Positions 1-5,812 of a stretch of 6,003 nt of DNA are shown here, piece by piece; the stretch's first letter is position 1; each line of letters starts with the position of its first letter. This stretch comes from an uncultured Jeotgalicoccus sp. (GTDB lineage Bacteria > Bacillota > Bacilli > Staphylococcales > Salinicoccaceae): positions 1 through 6,003 of the forward strand of contig CANRKV010000097.1 of assembly GCA_947631305.1 (NCBI GenBank), read 5' to 3'. Under the pieces are notes generated by a model. The model was not told where the DNA came from. It ran no database searches and saw only the letters and a program-made list of their open reading frames with translations. The position numbers were made by a program, and so were the translations under genes.

Positions 1-33
1 GGACCACAAGCTGTCAACGTTGCAACTGTTTAA
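1..33 (+). CDS. C-terminal end of a probable cold-shock protein (CspA family), partial
   Basis: Frame 1 opens at the left edge and reads GPQAVNVATV followed by TAA. CspA-family cold-shock proteins of Bacillota (about 66 residues, single OB-fold RNA chaperones) typically end in GPQAANV plus a few residues, after the last beta strand, so this fits the extreme C-terminus of such a protein. A strong rho-independent terminator begins 17 bases after the stop, which supports a real gene end. Only ten residues are visible and the RNP1/RNP2 motifs lie outside the window, so the family call rests on one short motif. The gene converges on rpsD, which is on the opposite strand. Confidence 0.6.
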   Translation, partial: GPQAVNVATV

Positions 34-49
34 TAAATAGTTAATTTTT

Positions 50-77
50 AAGAGACACCTCCGGGTGTCTCTTTTTT
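50..77 (+). terminator. Rho-independent terminator of the cold-shock gene
   Basis: A perfect 9-bp stem pairs 51-59 (AGAGACACC) with 64-72 (GGTGTCTCT) around the 4-base loop TCCG. A50 can add a tenth pair with T73. The stem runs directly into a six-T tract at 72-77. It follows the stop codon at 31-33 by 17 bases and ends + strand transcription before the convergent rpsD gene. Confidence 0.9.
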
Positions 78-190
78 ATGTTTAGTTTGCAGTTTGTTAC
101 GAGTAACGACGACACTTAAAGCTTGTAGAATGTTGGGATTCCCATAACCCATCACTATTTAATAACTCCCGATAATTCTCTCGGAAAGCA
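78..190. other. Short intergenic spacer between convergent terminators, no gene seen
   Basis: I see no credible coding frame, RNA gene or promoter in these roughly 115 bases. They contain two small inverted repeats: GTTAC/GTAAC near 97-108, and a TGGGA/TCCCA palindrome near 134-144. Neither has a T tract. Position between two facing terminators makes this a natural non-coding buffer. Confidence 0.6.
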
Positions 191-231
191 AAAAAAGACC
201 CGAAACCATTTAATAATGATTTCGGGTCTTT
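191..231 (-). terminator. Rho-independent terminator of rpsD
   Basis: A perfect 12-bp stem pairs 194-205 (AAAGACCCGAAA) with 220-231 (TTTCGGGTCTTT). The hairpin can be extended inwards by CATT (207-210) with AATG (215-218), leaving a 4-base loop. On the - strand the stem ends in a U run given by the A tract at 191-196. It starts nine bases beyond the rpsD stop codon. A T-rich right arm could also give weak termination for + strand transcripts, although the cold-shock gene already has its own terminator. Confidence 0.9.
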
Positions 232-239
232 CAAAGCTA

Positions 240-842
240 TTATCTTGAGTAGTACTCAACGATTAACTGTTCGTTAATGTCGGCATTTAATTCACTGCGT
301 TCTGGCAGTCTGTCGAAAGTAACTTCTAAGTTATCTTTGTTGAATGTTAGGTACTCAGGTGTGAAGTTGCTTAATTCAACAGCTTCAGCGATGATATCAA
401 GGTTACGTGATTTTTCACGAACTCCGATAACCTGTCCTGGTTTAACGATGAATGAAGGGATGTCTACACGTTTGCCATCCACAGTAACGTGACCGTGGTT
501 AACTAACTGACGTGCTTGACGTTGTGTGCGGGCAAGTCCTGAAGCACGAACTACTGCGTCTAATCTAGTCGCTAGTAAGATCATGAAGTTCTCACCGTGA
601 ACACCTTTCATTTTACCTGAACGGTCGAATAATGTACGGAATTGACGTTCGTTAACGCCATACATGTAACGAAGTTTTTGTTTCTCCTGTAACTGTTTAC
701 CATACTCTGATAATTTAATTCTTTGTGTTGGACCGTGTGGACCCGGCGGGTACGGACGACGTTCCAATTCTTTACCTGTGCCAGTTAGGGAAATTCCTAA
801 GCGACGTGATTTTTTCCAAATTGAACCTGTAAAACGAGCCAT
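240..842 (-). CDS. rpsD: 30S ribosomal protein S4, cysteine-free form
   Basis: S4 is a primary 16S rRNA-binding protein that nucleates assembly of the 30S body. In Bacillus it also represses its own translation (family knowledge). The product is 200 residues, the usual length for Bacillota. The N-terminal S4 region (about 1-90) includes RRLGISLTGTGKELERRPYPPGPHG. The S4 RNA-binding fold covers about 91-155 (TRLDAVVRASGLARTQRQARQLVNHGHVTVDGKRVD), and the end is the typical IVEYYSR. There is no cysteine anywhere, so this is the C-minus type without the N-terminal zinc site. The ATG at 840-842 is preceded, six bases away, by AAGGAGGA (849-856), which fixes the start. The gene is monocistronic by position, with its own promoter at 1032-1060, a long leader and a strong terminator. 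Confidence 0.98.
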   Translation of the reverse strand: MARFTGSIWKKSRRLGISLTGTGKELERRPYPPGPHGPTQRIKLSEYGKQLQEKQKLRYMYGVNERQFRTLFDRSGKMKGVHGENFMILLATRLDAVVRASGLARTQRQARQLVNHGHVTVDGKRVDIPSFIVKPGQVIGVREKSRNLDIIAEAVELSNFTPEYLTFNKDNLEVTFDRLPERSELNADINEQLIVEYYSR

Positions 843-1025
843 ATTAGCTCCTCCTTATGTTTTATTAATATATGCAAAAAACAATCATAAGGGAATAATC
901 TCCTGTGAGGGCATACGATTTAAAGTGCCTTCGCCTCATAGCATTGGTTACGCAGCACACCAACCGCGGGGACCGCATACTTACTCACAATGACTATCCG
1001 CTACTTATACTGTTCATTTACACAA
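843..1025 (-). promoter_or_regulatory. Long rpsD 5' leader, probable S4 autoregulatory RNA
   Basis: The predicted transcription start near 1025 leaves about 180 nt before the rpsD ATG, far more than a ribosome binding site needs. The RNA can form several helices. A closing helix pairs TGTGAG (989-984) with CTCACA (909-904). Inside it, GCGG (976-973) pairs with CCGC (969-966), and UUGGU (963-959) pairs with ACCAA (948-944). The segment has no coding frame of note. In B. subtilis, S4 binds a structured leader of rpsD and represses translation, so the same role is inferred here. I paired these helices by eye and have not compared them with the known S4 leader model. Confidence 0.65.
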
Positions 1026-1031
1026 TAGTTT

Positions 1032-1060
1032 ATTTTACATCTTCAGTTACTGAAAGTCAA
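1032..1060 (-). promoter_or_regulatory. SigA-type promoter of rpsD
   Basis: On the - strand a -35 box TTGACT (1060-1055) is followed by exactly 17 bases and a -10 box TAAAAT (1037-1032), each 5/6 to consensus. Transcription should start near 1023-1026. The -35 box lies just beyond the stop codon of the upstream GAF gene on the same strand (1063-1065), so rpsD has its own strong start as well as possible readthrough from that gene. No terminator is visible between them. Confidence 0.85.
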
Positions 1061-1062
1061 CG

Positions 1063-1533
1063 TTAAATATAGTTTATTAATGTATCGACGAACGTTTTCA
1101 GACCGTTGCGGTCTTCTTCTGTAAAACGGTCGTAAATCGGTGCATCGATATCAAGTACGCCAATGCCTTTACCGTCTTTATACAGTGGTACAACAATTTC
1201 TGATTTACTGTTTGCATCGCATGCAATGTGGCCGGGGAATTCATTTACGTTATCAACGATAAAAATATCATTGCCGCGGAATGCTGTACCGCAAACGCCT
1301 TTGCCGTTTTCAATGCGCACACATGCAGGAAGTCCCTGGAATGGTCCGAGTACTAATTCATTTGAACTTTCTTCATATAAATAGAAACCAACCCAGTTGA
1401 TGTCTTTAAGGAAATAGTTAAGCAGACTCGATGCATTCGACAGGTTCGCAATTCTGTCTGTTTCGTCTTCTATAAGGCTTTTAAGCATTTTGTTTAATGT
1501 GTCGTAATCTTTAATTTCTATATTCGTGAACAT
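1063..1533 (-). CDS. GAF-domain free methionine-(R)-sulfoxide reductase (fRMsr / YtsP-YebR family)
   Basis: fRMsr enzymes reduce free methionine-(R)-sulfoxide to methionine in the cytosol, a repair and oxidant-defence step that uses thioredoxin-type reductants (family knowledge). The 156-residue product is a single GAF domain, the usual length. It has NWVGFYLY (46-53), LGPFQGLPAC (62-71), GKGVCGTA (77-84), the DN-VNEFPGHIACD segment (94-106) and GVLDIDAP (125-132). Cys71, Cys81 and Cys105 are spaced 10 and 24 apart, the same spacing as the catalytic set in E. coli fRMsr (Cys84, Cys94, Cys118). This supports an active reductase rather than a mere ligand-binding GAF protein. The ATG at 1531-1533 has GGAGG (1540-1544) six bases upstream. 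It is divergent from ezrA and lies upstream of rpsD on the same strand. Confidence 0.9.
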   Translation of the reverse strand: MFTNIEIKDYDTLNKMLKSLIEDETDRIANLSNASSLLNYFLKDINWVGFYLYEESSNELVLGPFQGLPACVRIENGKGVCGTAFRGNDIFIVDNVNEFPGHIACDANSKSEIVVPLYKDGKGIGVLDIDAPIYDRFTEEDRNGLKTFVDTLINYI

Positions 1534-1576
1534 ATTATGCCTCCATGTTTTTTATCTATATTGGTGATTTTAAAGA

Positions 1577-1605
1577 ATTATACATTTATATGTTTTGCAA
1601 CACAA
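1577..1605 (-). promoter_or_regulatory. Probable SigA promoter of the GAF reductase gene
   Basis: On the - strand a perfect -10 box TATAAT (1582-1577) is preceded, at 17 bases, by TTGTGT (1605-1600), which keeps the TTG core of a -35 box but little more. The start would fall near 1570, giving a 5' UTR of about 37 nt with GGAGG in it. The -35 box abuts the -35 region of the divergent ezrA promoter. Confidence 0.6.
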
Positions 1606-1621
1606 CGTTTTGAGCTATAAT
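1595..1621 (+). promoter_or_regulatory. Probable ezrA promoter
   Basis: A perfect -10 box TATAAT lies at 1616-1621, 13 bases before the ezrA Shine-Dalgarno sequence. The best -35 candidate is TTGCAA (1595-1600), but the 15-base spacer is shorter than ideal. A 17-base spacer would place the -35 at TTTTGC (1593-1598), a poor match. The -10 is convincing; the -35 assignment is not. Confidence 0.55.
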
Positions 1622-1648
1622 TGAGTATATATCTAGGAGGTAAAGTGT

Positions 1649-3343
1649 ATGTGGGTGTATATATTAATCGCGATTATCATTTTGGTCATCGTGACAGCAG
1701 CTGTACTGCTGTACTTAAGATCTGTAAAGACACAAATGATTGATACTCAATACAGCAGACTGCATGAAGTGAATCAGCTTCCATTTAAATTGGATTTAGT
1801 GAAATTAAAAAATTACAACCTGCACGGTGAAGCTAAAGTGCTTCATAACAACTGGCAGGATGAATGGAATGAAACCTTAAATACTCATAGTACACATGCA
1901 GAAAATGCACTTGAACAGTCTAAAACAAACGTTGAGCAATTTAAATTTGCCAAAAGTACTAAAAATAATGAGCTCGCAGGGGAGAATATCGAGATCATTA
2001 AAAATAAGTACGATGAACTGACTGAAGAAGTTGCAAGGTTTGTAAAAGCTGTTGAAGAGGGGAAGCATCAGAATATTGAAAGTGAACGTCTGTACCGCGA
2101 AGCGAAACGCGACGTGCTTGCGAACGGTCACAAATTCGGAGATGCTAAAAAGCCGCTTGAGGAAGTAATCAAAGCTTACGAACCGGAAGTTGCCAAGTAC
2201 GAAAAAATGGTCAACGATGGAGATTATCTCCGTGCTAATGAGTTTATCTTCAGTACTTATAACGAGCTTTTGAATTTAAAAGATAATATGGACGAAATTC
2301 CAAAACTGATTAAAGAAGTGCAAAAAGAATTGCCGCAGCAGTTCCAGGAACTCCGTTACGGCTGCAGAGATTTACGTGCGAAGGGATACGATCTTGACCA
2401 CATTAAAGTGGAAAACAGATTATCGACACTGAAAAGTAATTTAAACCGTGTTGAACCGCTGGTTGCGAAACTGGAGCTCGAAGAAGCGGATTCTATTTTA
2501 GACAGTATTCACGATGAGCTTGATGATATGTATGAACTCGTTGAGCATGAAGTTAATGCGAAGAATAAATTTGACGGCGGTAAAGATGTTATTACCGACG
2601 AATTATTTAACGCCAAAGCATTGAACTATACACTGCGCACTGAAATCGATTATATTAAAGAGCAGTATCATATCGATGAGTCTGATGTTCAAAAAGTAAT
2701 GAACTATGAAAATGAGATTGAAAATCTGATTACGATTTACAGCGATATGATTACAGAGACTGAAAAAAATACGACACGCTACAGTGCGATTGTGGATAAT
2801 ATCGATTATTTAAAAAATAATGCACATACGATTCATGAAGAACAGAACAGCATTCAGGAACATCTGGTTAACCTGAGAGAAGATGATGCGGAAGCGCGTG
2901 AAAACCTGCGCTACGTTAATGACCGCAAAGAAAAGGTCTACCGTGAATTGATGTCATCGAACCTGGTAACTTTACCAGAGCAATTTATCGTTATGAAGCA
3001 TGAAATTGAAGTGAACATCAGAGAAGTAGAAAATTACTTCAGCCGGCGTCCGCTGAATGTTGAATATGTTAAAGTGAAAGTAAATGATACTGTTCTGATG
3101 ATGAACAAGTTTGAACAGGAAGCATATGCAGTGATGAGAGATTCACAGCTGACGGAACTGATGATCCAGTACGGAAACAGATTCCGCAGTACGGATTCGG
3201 ACCTAAATGCTCACTTAAACGAAGCTGAACGGTTGTTTAAAGAAAACCGCTATAAGCGTGCACTCGACGTTGCGAAAGATGCAGTAGAAAGTGTTGAACC
3301 GGGCAGTGCAGCGAAGATAGAAAAACAATTTGATAATAATTAA
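1649..3343 (+). CDS. ezrA: Septation ring formation regulator EzrA
   Basis: EzrA is a membrane-anchored regulator of FtsZ-ring assembly. It limits Z rings to midcell and links FtsZ to cell-wall synthesis (known from B. subtilis and S. aureus). The 564-residue product has the family length. One transmembrane helix (about residues 3-23, WVYILIAIIILVIVTAAVLLYL) is followed by a cytoplasmic region rich in charged residues and heptad-like helices (about 30-560), as expected for the spectrin-like repeats of EzrA. QYGNRFR at 507-513 matches the conserved QNR patch near the C-terminus needed for midcell localisation in B. subtilis. AGGAGG (1635-1640) sits eight bases before the ATG. The gene is divergent from the GAF reductase and is followed at once by a hairpin. 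The N-terminal helix, length and QNR patch together make the call secure. Confidence 0.97.
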   Translation: MWVYILIAIIILVIVTAAVLLYLRSVKTQMIDTQYSRLHEVNQLPFKLDLVKLKNYNLHGEAKVLHNNWQDEWNETLNTHSTHAENALEQSKTNVEQFKFAKSTKNNELAGENIEIIKNKYDELTEEVARFVKAVEEGKHQNIESERLYREAKRDVLANGHKFGDAKKPLEEVIKAYEPEVAKYEKMVNDGDYLRANEFIFSTYNELLNLKDNMDEIPKLIKEVQKELPQQFQELRYGCRDLRAKGYDLDHIKVENRLSTLKSNLNRVEPLVAKLELEEADSILDSIHDELDDMYELVEHEVNAKNKFDGGKDVITDELFNAKALNYTLRTEIDYIKEQYHIDESDVQKVMNYENEIENLITIYSDMITETEKNTTRYSAIVDNIDYLKNNAHTIHEEQNSIQEHLVNLREDDAEARENLRYVNDRKEKVYRELMSSNLVTLPEQFIVMKHEIEVNIREVENYFSRRPLNVEYVKVKVNDTVLMMNKFEQEAYAVMRDSQLTELMIQYGNRFRSTDSDLNAHLNEAERLFKENRYKRALDVAKDAVESVEPGSAAKIEKQFDNN

Positions 3344-3344
3344 C

Positions 3345-3381
3345 AAAATGACTTAGGATATGTCATATCCTAAGTCATTTT
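3345..3381 (+). terminator. Perfect 17-bp hairpin after ezrA, possible leaky terminator or attenuator
   Basis: One base after the ezrA stop, 3345-3361 pairs perfectly with 3365-3381 around the 3-base loop GTC. The arm begins AAAATGACTTAGG. The T run is only four bases (3378-3381) and is itself part of the stem, so the structure lacks the free U tract of a strong terminator. The symmetry is equal on both strands. The next gene starts 20 bases downstream with no space for a promoter, which argues for partial readthrough or an RNA-stability role. Confidence 0.7.
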
Positions 3382-3400
3382 ATGTGAGAGGTGAATTAGG

Positions 3401-4528
3401 ATGATATATTTTGATAATGCAGCGACGACAGCACCTTATAAAGAGGCGCTTGAAGCATATATGGCAGCGAGTGAAAAGTATTTTTACAATACAGCAAGTA
3501 TTCATCAGAGCGGCAAAGATGCAGCGAGACTGCTTGAAGCGGCGCGCACTCAAATACTGGAACTGATGGATTTAAAAAAATACGATTTAGTCTTTACGTC
3601 CAGTGCGACGGAAAGCAATAATATTGCGATTCAGAGCATGCTGAAGAAAAAGAAACAATTCGGCAAGACAATATTGACGAGCGAACTGGAACACCCGAGT
3701 ATCGTTAACGTCCTTGAAGAAATGAAAAAGGACGGATTTACGGTTAAATATATAAACACGAATGCTGACGGGACAATAAATCTCGAGCATTTAAAAACAC
3801 TGCTGAACAGCGACGTCGTATTTGTTACGGTGATGGCGCTGAATAATATAATCGGCAGTGTGCAGCCGATAAAAGAAATTACCCGTATGCTGAAGAACTA
3901 TCCAAAAATTCATTTCCATGTCGATGCGACACAGGCAATCGGCAAAGCGGATGTGGATTACAACGGGGTCGATACAATCAGTATTTCTGCCCATAAGTTT
4001 AACGGTGTTAAAGGCATCGGCGGACTGTTCGTCAGAGACCTTGCAACGCTCCGGGCTGTCCAGTACGGCGGGGGACATGAGTATAATATCAGAAGCGGCA
4101 CGGTGAACTTACCGGGAATCGTCGCGATGGCTAAAGCACTACGTCTGACACTCGGTGAAGCACGTGAAGTAAATAACCGGCTTGCACAGTTTAATCAAAA
4201 AATAAGAGATGCAGTTAGAGACTTAAAAGCTGTTTATCTGCAGCCAAAAGCGGCACCTTATATCGTTAACATGTCATTTGCCGGAGCAAAAGGCGAAGTA
4301 GTCGTGAATGCATTATCAAAACGCGGCATTGCAGTATCGACAACAAGTGCCTGCGCATCCAAACTCGCAACATTAAACGAAACACTGCTCGCATTAGACA
4401 ACGAAGATAAAATTATCGAAGGCAGCATCCGTATCTCAATGGGACGGCATACAGCTGAGGACGATGTAAATAAATTGATTACAGCATTACAAGAGGTTTA
4501 TGAAGAATTAGGAGATGTACTGAAATGA
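3401..4528 (+). CDS. nifZ: Cysteine desulfurase, ThiI-partner type (NifS/IscS class V aminotransferase)
   Basis: This PLP enzyme converts cysteine to alanine and passes the sulfur on as a persulfide. In B. subtilis the counterpart next to thiI, NifZ, supplies ThiI for tRNA 4-thiouridine; the same role is inferred from the overlap here. The product has 375 residues, starting with the typical MIYFDNAATT. It shows ELEHPS with His98, HVDATQ with Asp175 and Gln178, the PLP lysine Lys199 in SAHKFNG, the catalytic Cys318 in TTSACAS, and GSIRISMGRH (341-350) with the probable carboxylate-binding arginine. One oddity is ALNNIIGSVQPI (147-158), where most relatives have NNE followed by a hydrophobic residue and G. 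AGAGGTG (3387-3393) lies seven bases before the ATG. The stop overlaps the thiI start as ATGA. Family is certain; the symbol follows Bacillus usage. Confidence 0.92.
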   Translation: MIYFDNAATTAPYKEALEAYMAASEKYFYNTASIHQSGKDAARLLEAARTQILELMDLKKYDLVFTSSATESNNIAIQSMLKKKKQFGKTILTSELEHPSIVNVLEEMKKDGFTVKYINTNADGTINLEHLKTLLNSDVVFVTVMALNNIIGSVQPIKEITRMLKNYPKIHFHVDATQAIGKADVDYNGVDTISISAHKFNGVKGIGGLFVRDLATLRAVQYGGGHEYNIRSGTVNLPGIVAMAKALRLTLGEAREVNNRLAQFNQKIRDAVRDLKAVYLQPKAAPYIVNMSFAGAKGEVVVNALSKRGIAVSTTSACASKLATLNETLLALDNEDKIIEGSIRISMGRHTAEDDVNKLITALQEVYEELGDVLK

Positions 4529-5727
4529 AATTTGATCATATATTAATACGCTACGGAGAACTGACGCTGAAAACGAAAAACAGAAAAATGTTTGTAAACG
4601 CGTTAAGAGCCCGTATGCTGAAAGCATTGAAACAGTACGACGTGCAGATTAAAGCGAACCGCGACCGTGCTTATATTGTTTTAAACGAAGAAGACCCGCA
4701 TGAAATCATTGATAAATTAACAAACATCAGCGGAATTTTAAGTATGTCACCTGTTGTCAGACTGGAAAAAACAGACGAGGCAATGAAGGAAACAGCACTT
4801 AAATTTGCGAATGAAATTGACAGAGGCTATTCATTTAAAATTGAAGTGAAACGTGCAGACAAGCAATATCATCTGGACACTTACGGCGTGCAGCAGCTGC
4901 TCGGAGATCACGTGACGATGAATACGTCGCACCTTACGGTTAATGTGAAAAAACCGGATTATAAAATACTTGCAGAAATCAGACCCGACGCAATTTACAT
5001 GTACTATGAAACGATTAAAGGCCTCGGCGGACTGCCGCTTGGTACGGGCGGCAAAGCACTGTTAATGCTGTCAGGCGGAATCGATTCACCGGTCGCAGGC
5101 ATCGACATTATGCGCCGCGGAGTGGAAATCGAAGCAATTCATTTCCATTCACCGCCGTATACGAGCCCGCAGGCGACAGACAAAGTCAAAGCACTTGTCG
5201 ATATTATGAGTGAAAGAACAGGTTACGATATTAAACTTCATATCGTGCCGTTCACAGAGCTGCAGACAACATTATATGACCGTATCCCGGACAATCTGTC
5301 GATGACATCAACACGACGCATTATGCTGCGCATTGCTGAGAAATTAACAATGCAAATCGGCGGAGAAGCGGTCGTTAACGGTGAAAACTTAGGCCAGGTG
5401 GCATCGCAGACACTGACAAGCATGTTTGCGATAAATGAAGTAACAACGCTGCCGGTACTTCGTCCATTACTCACTCTAGAGAAAAACGATATCGTTAAAA
5501 TGGCTAAAAACATGGGTACGTACGAAACATCAATCCTGCCATTCGAAGACTGCTGTACAATATTTAAACCAAAAGCACCGAAGACTAAACCATCATTAGA
5601 AACGGTTAAGAAATTTGAAAAAGCCGTGGACTTTGAACCGATGATTGAAAAAGCGATGGAAAATATTGAAGTATATATGCCATCTAAAAAAGAAGATACT
5701 AAAGACGAATTCAGCGATCTGCTGTAG
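4525..5727 (+). CDS. thiI: tRNA 4-thiouridine synthase ThiI
   Basis: ThiI adenylates U8 of tRNA and inserts sulfur from a desulfurase persulfide to make 4-thiouridine, a near-UV sensor. In some bacteria it also feeds sulfur to thiamine thiazole synthesis. The 400-residue product has an N-terminal ferredoxin-like region (about 1-60, opening FDHILIRYGELTLK) and a THUMP domain (about 60-165). The PP-loop ATPase domain follows, with SGGIDSP at 183-189. EDCCTIFKPK (341-350) contains the conserved cysteine near position 344. There is no C-terminal rhodanese domain, as usual in Bacillota, so the sulfur transfer must differ from the E. coli route and probably uses Cys343/344 and the partner desulfurase. 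AGGAGA (4510-4515) sits nine bases before the ATG at 4525, inside the upstream gene. The 4-base overlap suggests translational coupling. Confidence 0.97.
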   Translation: MKFDHILIRYGELTLKTKNRKMFVNALRARMLKALKQYDVQIKANRDRAYIVLNEEDPHEIIDKLTNISGILSMSPVVRLEKTDEAMKETALKFANEIDRGYSFKIEVKRADKQYHLDTYGVQQLLGDHVTMNTSHLTVNVKKPDYKILAEIRPDAIYMYYETIKGLGGLPLGTGGKALLMLSGGIDSPVAGIDIMRRGVEIEAIHFHSPPYTSPQATDKVKALVDIMSERTGYDIKLHIVPFTELQTTLYDRIPDNLSMTSTRRIMLRIAEKLTMQIGGEAVVNGENLGQVASQTLTSMFAINEVTTLPVLRPLLTLEKNDIVKMAKNMGTYETSILPFEDCCTIFKPKAPKTKPSLETVKKFEKAVDFEPMIEKAMENIEVYMPSKKEDTKDEFSDLL

Positions 5728-5737
5728 AAATATGATT

Positions 5738-5767
5738 ACCTCCGAGAGTTTAACTTTCGGAGGTTTT
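5738..5767 (+). terminator. Rho-independent terminator of the desulfurase-thiI operon
   Basis: ACCTCCGAGAG (5738-5748) pairs with CTTTCGGAGGT (5754-5764), an 11-bp stem with one G-T pair and the 5-base loop TTTAA. It is followed by TTTT (5764-5767) and an AT-rich stretch. It begins ten bases after the thiI stop codon. Confidence 0.85.
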
Positions 5768-5777
5768 ATTATATAGT
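5750..5777 (+). promoter_or_regulatory. Possible promoter for the downstream membrane gene
   Basis: TTAACT (5750-5755) and TATAGT (5772-5777) are separated by 16 bases and match the SigA -35 and -10 boxes at 4/6 and 5/6. The -35 lies inside the loop and right arm of the thiI terminator, so the overlap may be chance in AT-rich sequence. Position upstream of a good ribosome binding site (5798-5805) is the main support. Confidence 0.35.
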
Positions 5778-5812
5778 GGGAAATTAAGCAGGGGTGCAAA
5801 GGGGATGAAGTA

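Noticed and set aside
78..190. Possible small RNA or attachment site between the two convergent terminators
   Set aside because: Only short, imperfectly placed inverted repeats are present, with no promoter, T tract or flanking direct repeat.
245..259. Perfect inverted repeat TTGAGTAGTACTCAA at the 3' end of rpsD
   Set aside because: It lies within the last codons of rpsD (EYYS), has no T tract, and the true terminator lies just beyond it at 191-231. It is most simply explained by codon content.
778..993. Open frame of 71 codons on the + strand over the rpsD start and leader
   Set aside because: It overlaps the rpsD N-terminus antisense and then the structured leader. The translated sequence looks non-protein-like and has no credible start signal.
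1877..2131. Open frame of 84 codons on the - strand inside ezrA
   Set aside because: It is antisense to a secure coding region and has no ribosome binding site or recognisable domain.
3294..3321. Possible promoter TTGAAC-16-GATAGA in the end of ezrA for the desulfurase operon
   Set aside because: The -10 matches consensus at only three positions and the -35 lies in coding sequence. It is too weak to call.
3791..4078. Open frame of 95 codons on the - strand inside the cysteine desulfurase gene
   Set aside because: It is antisense to a gene with complete catalytic motifs, so it is a shadow frame.
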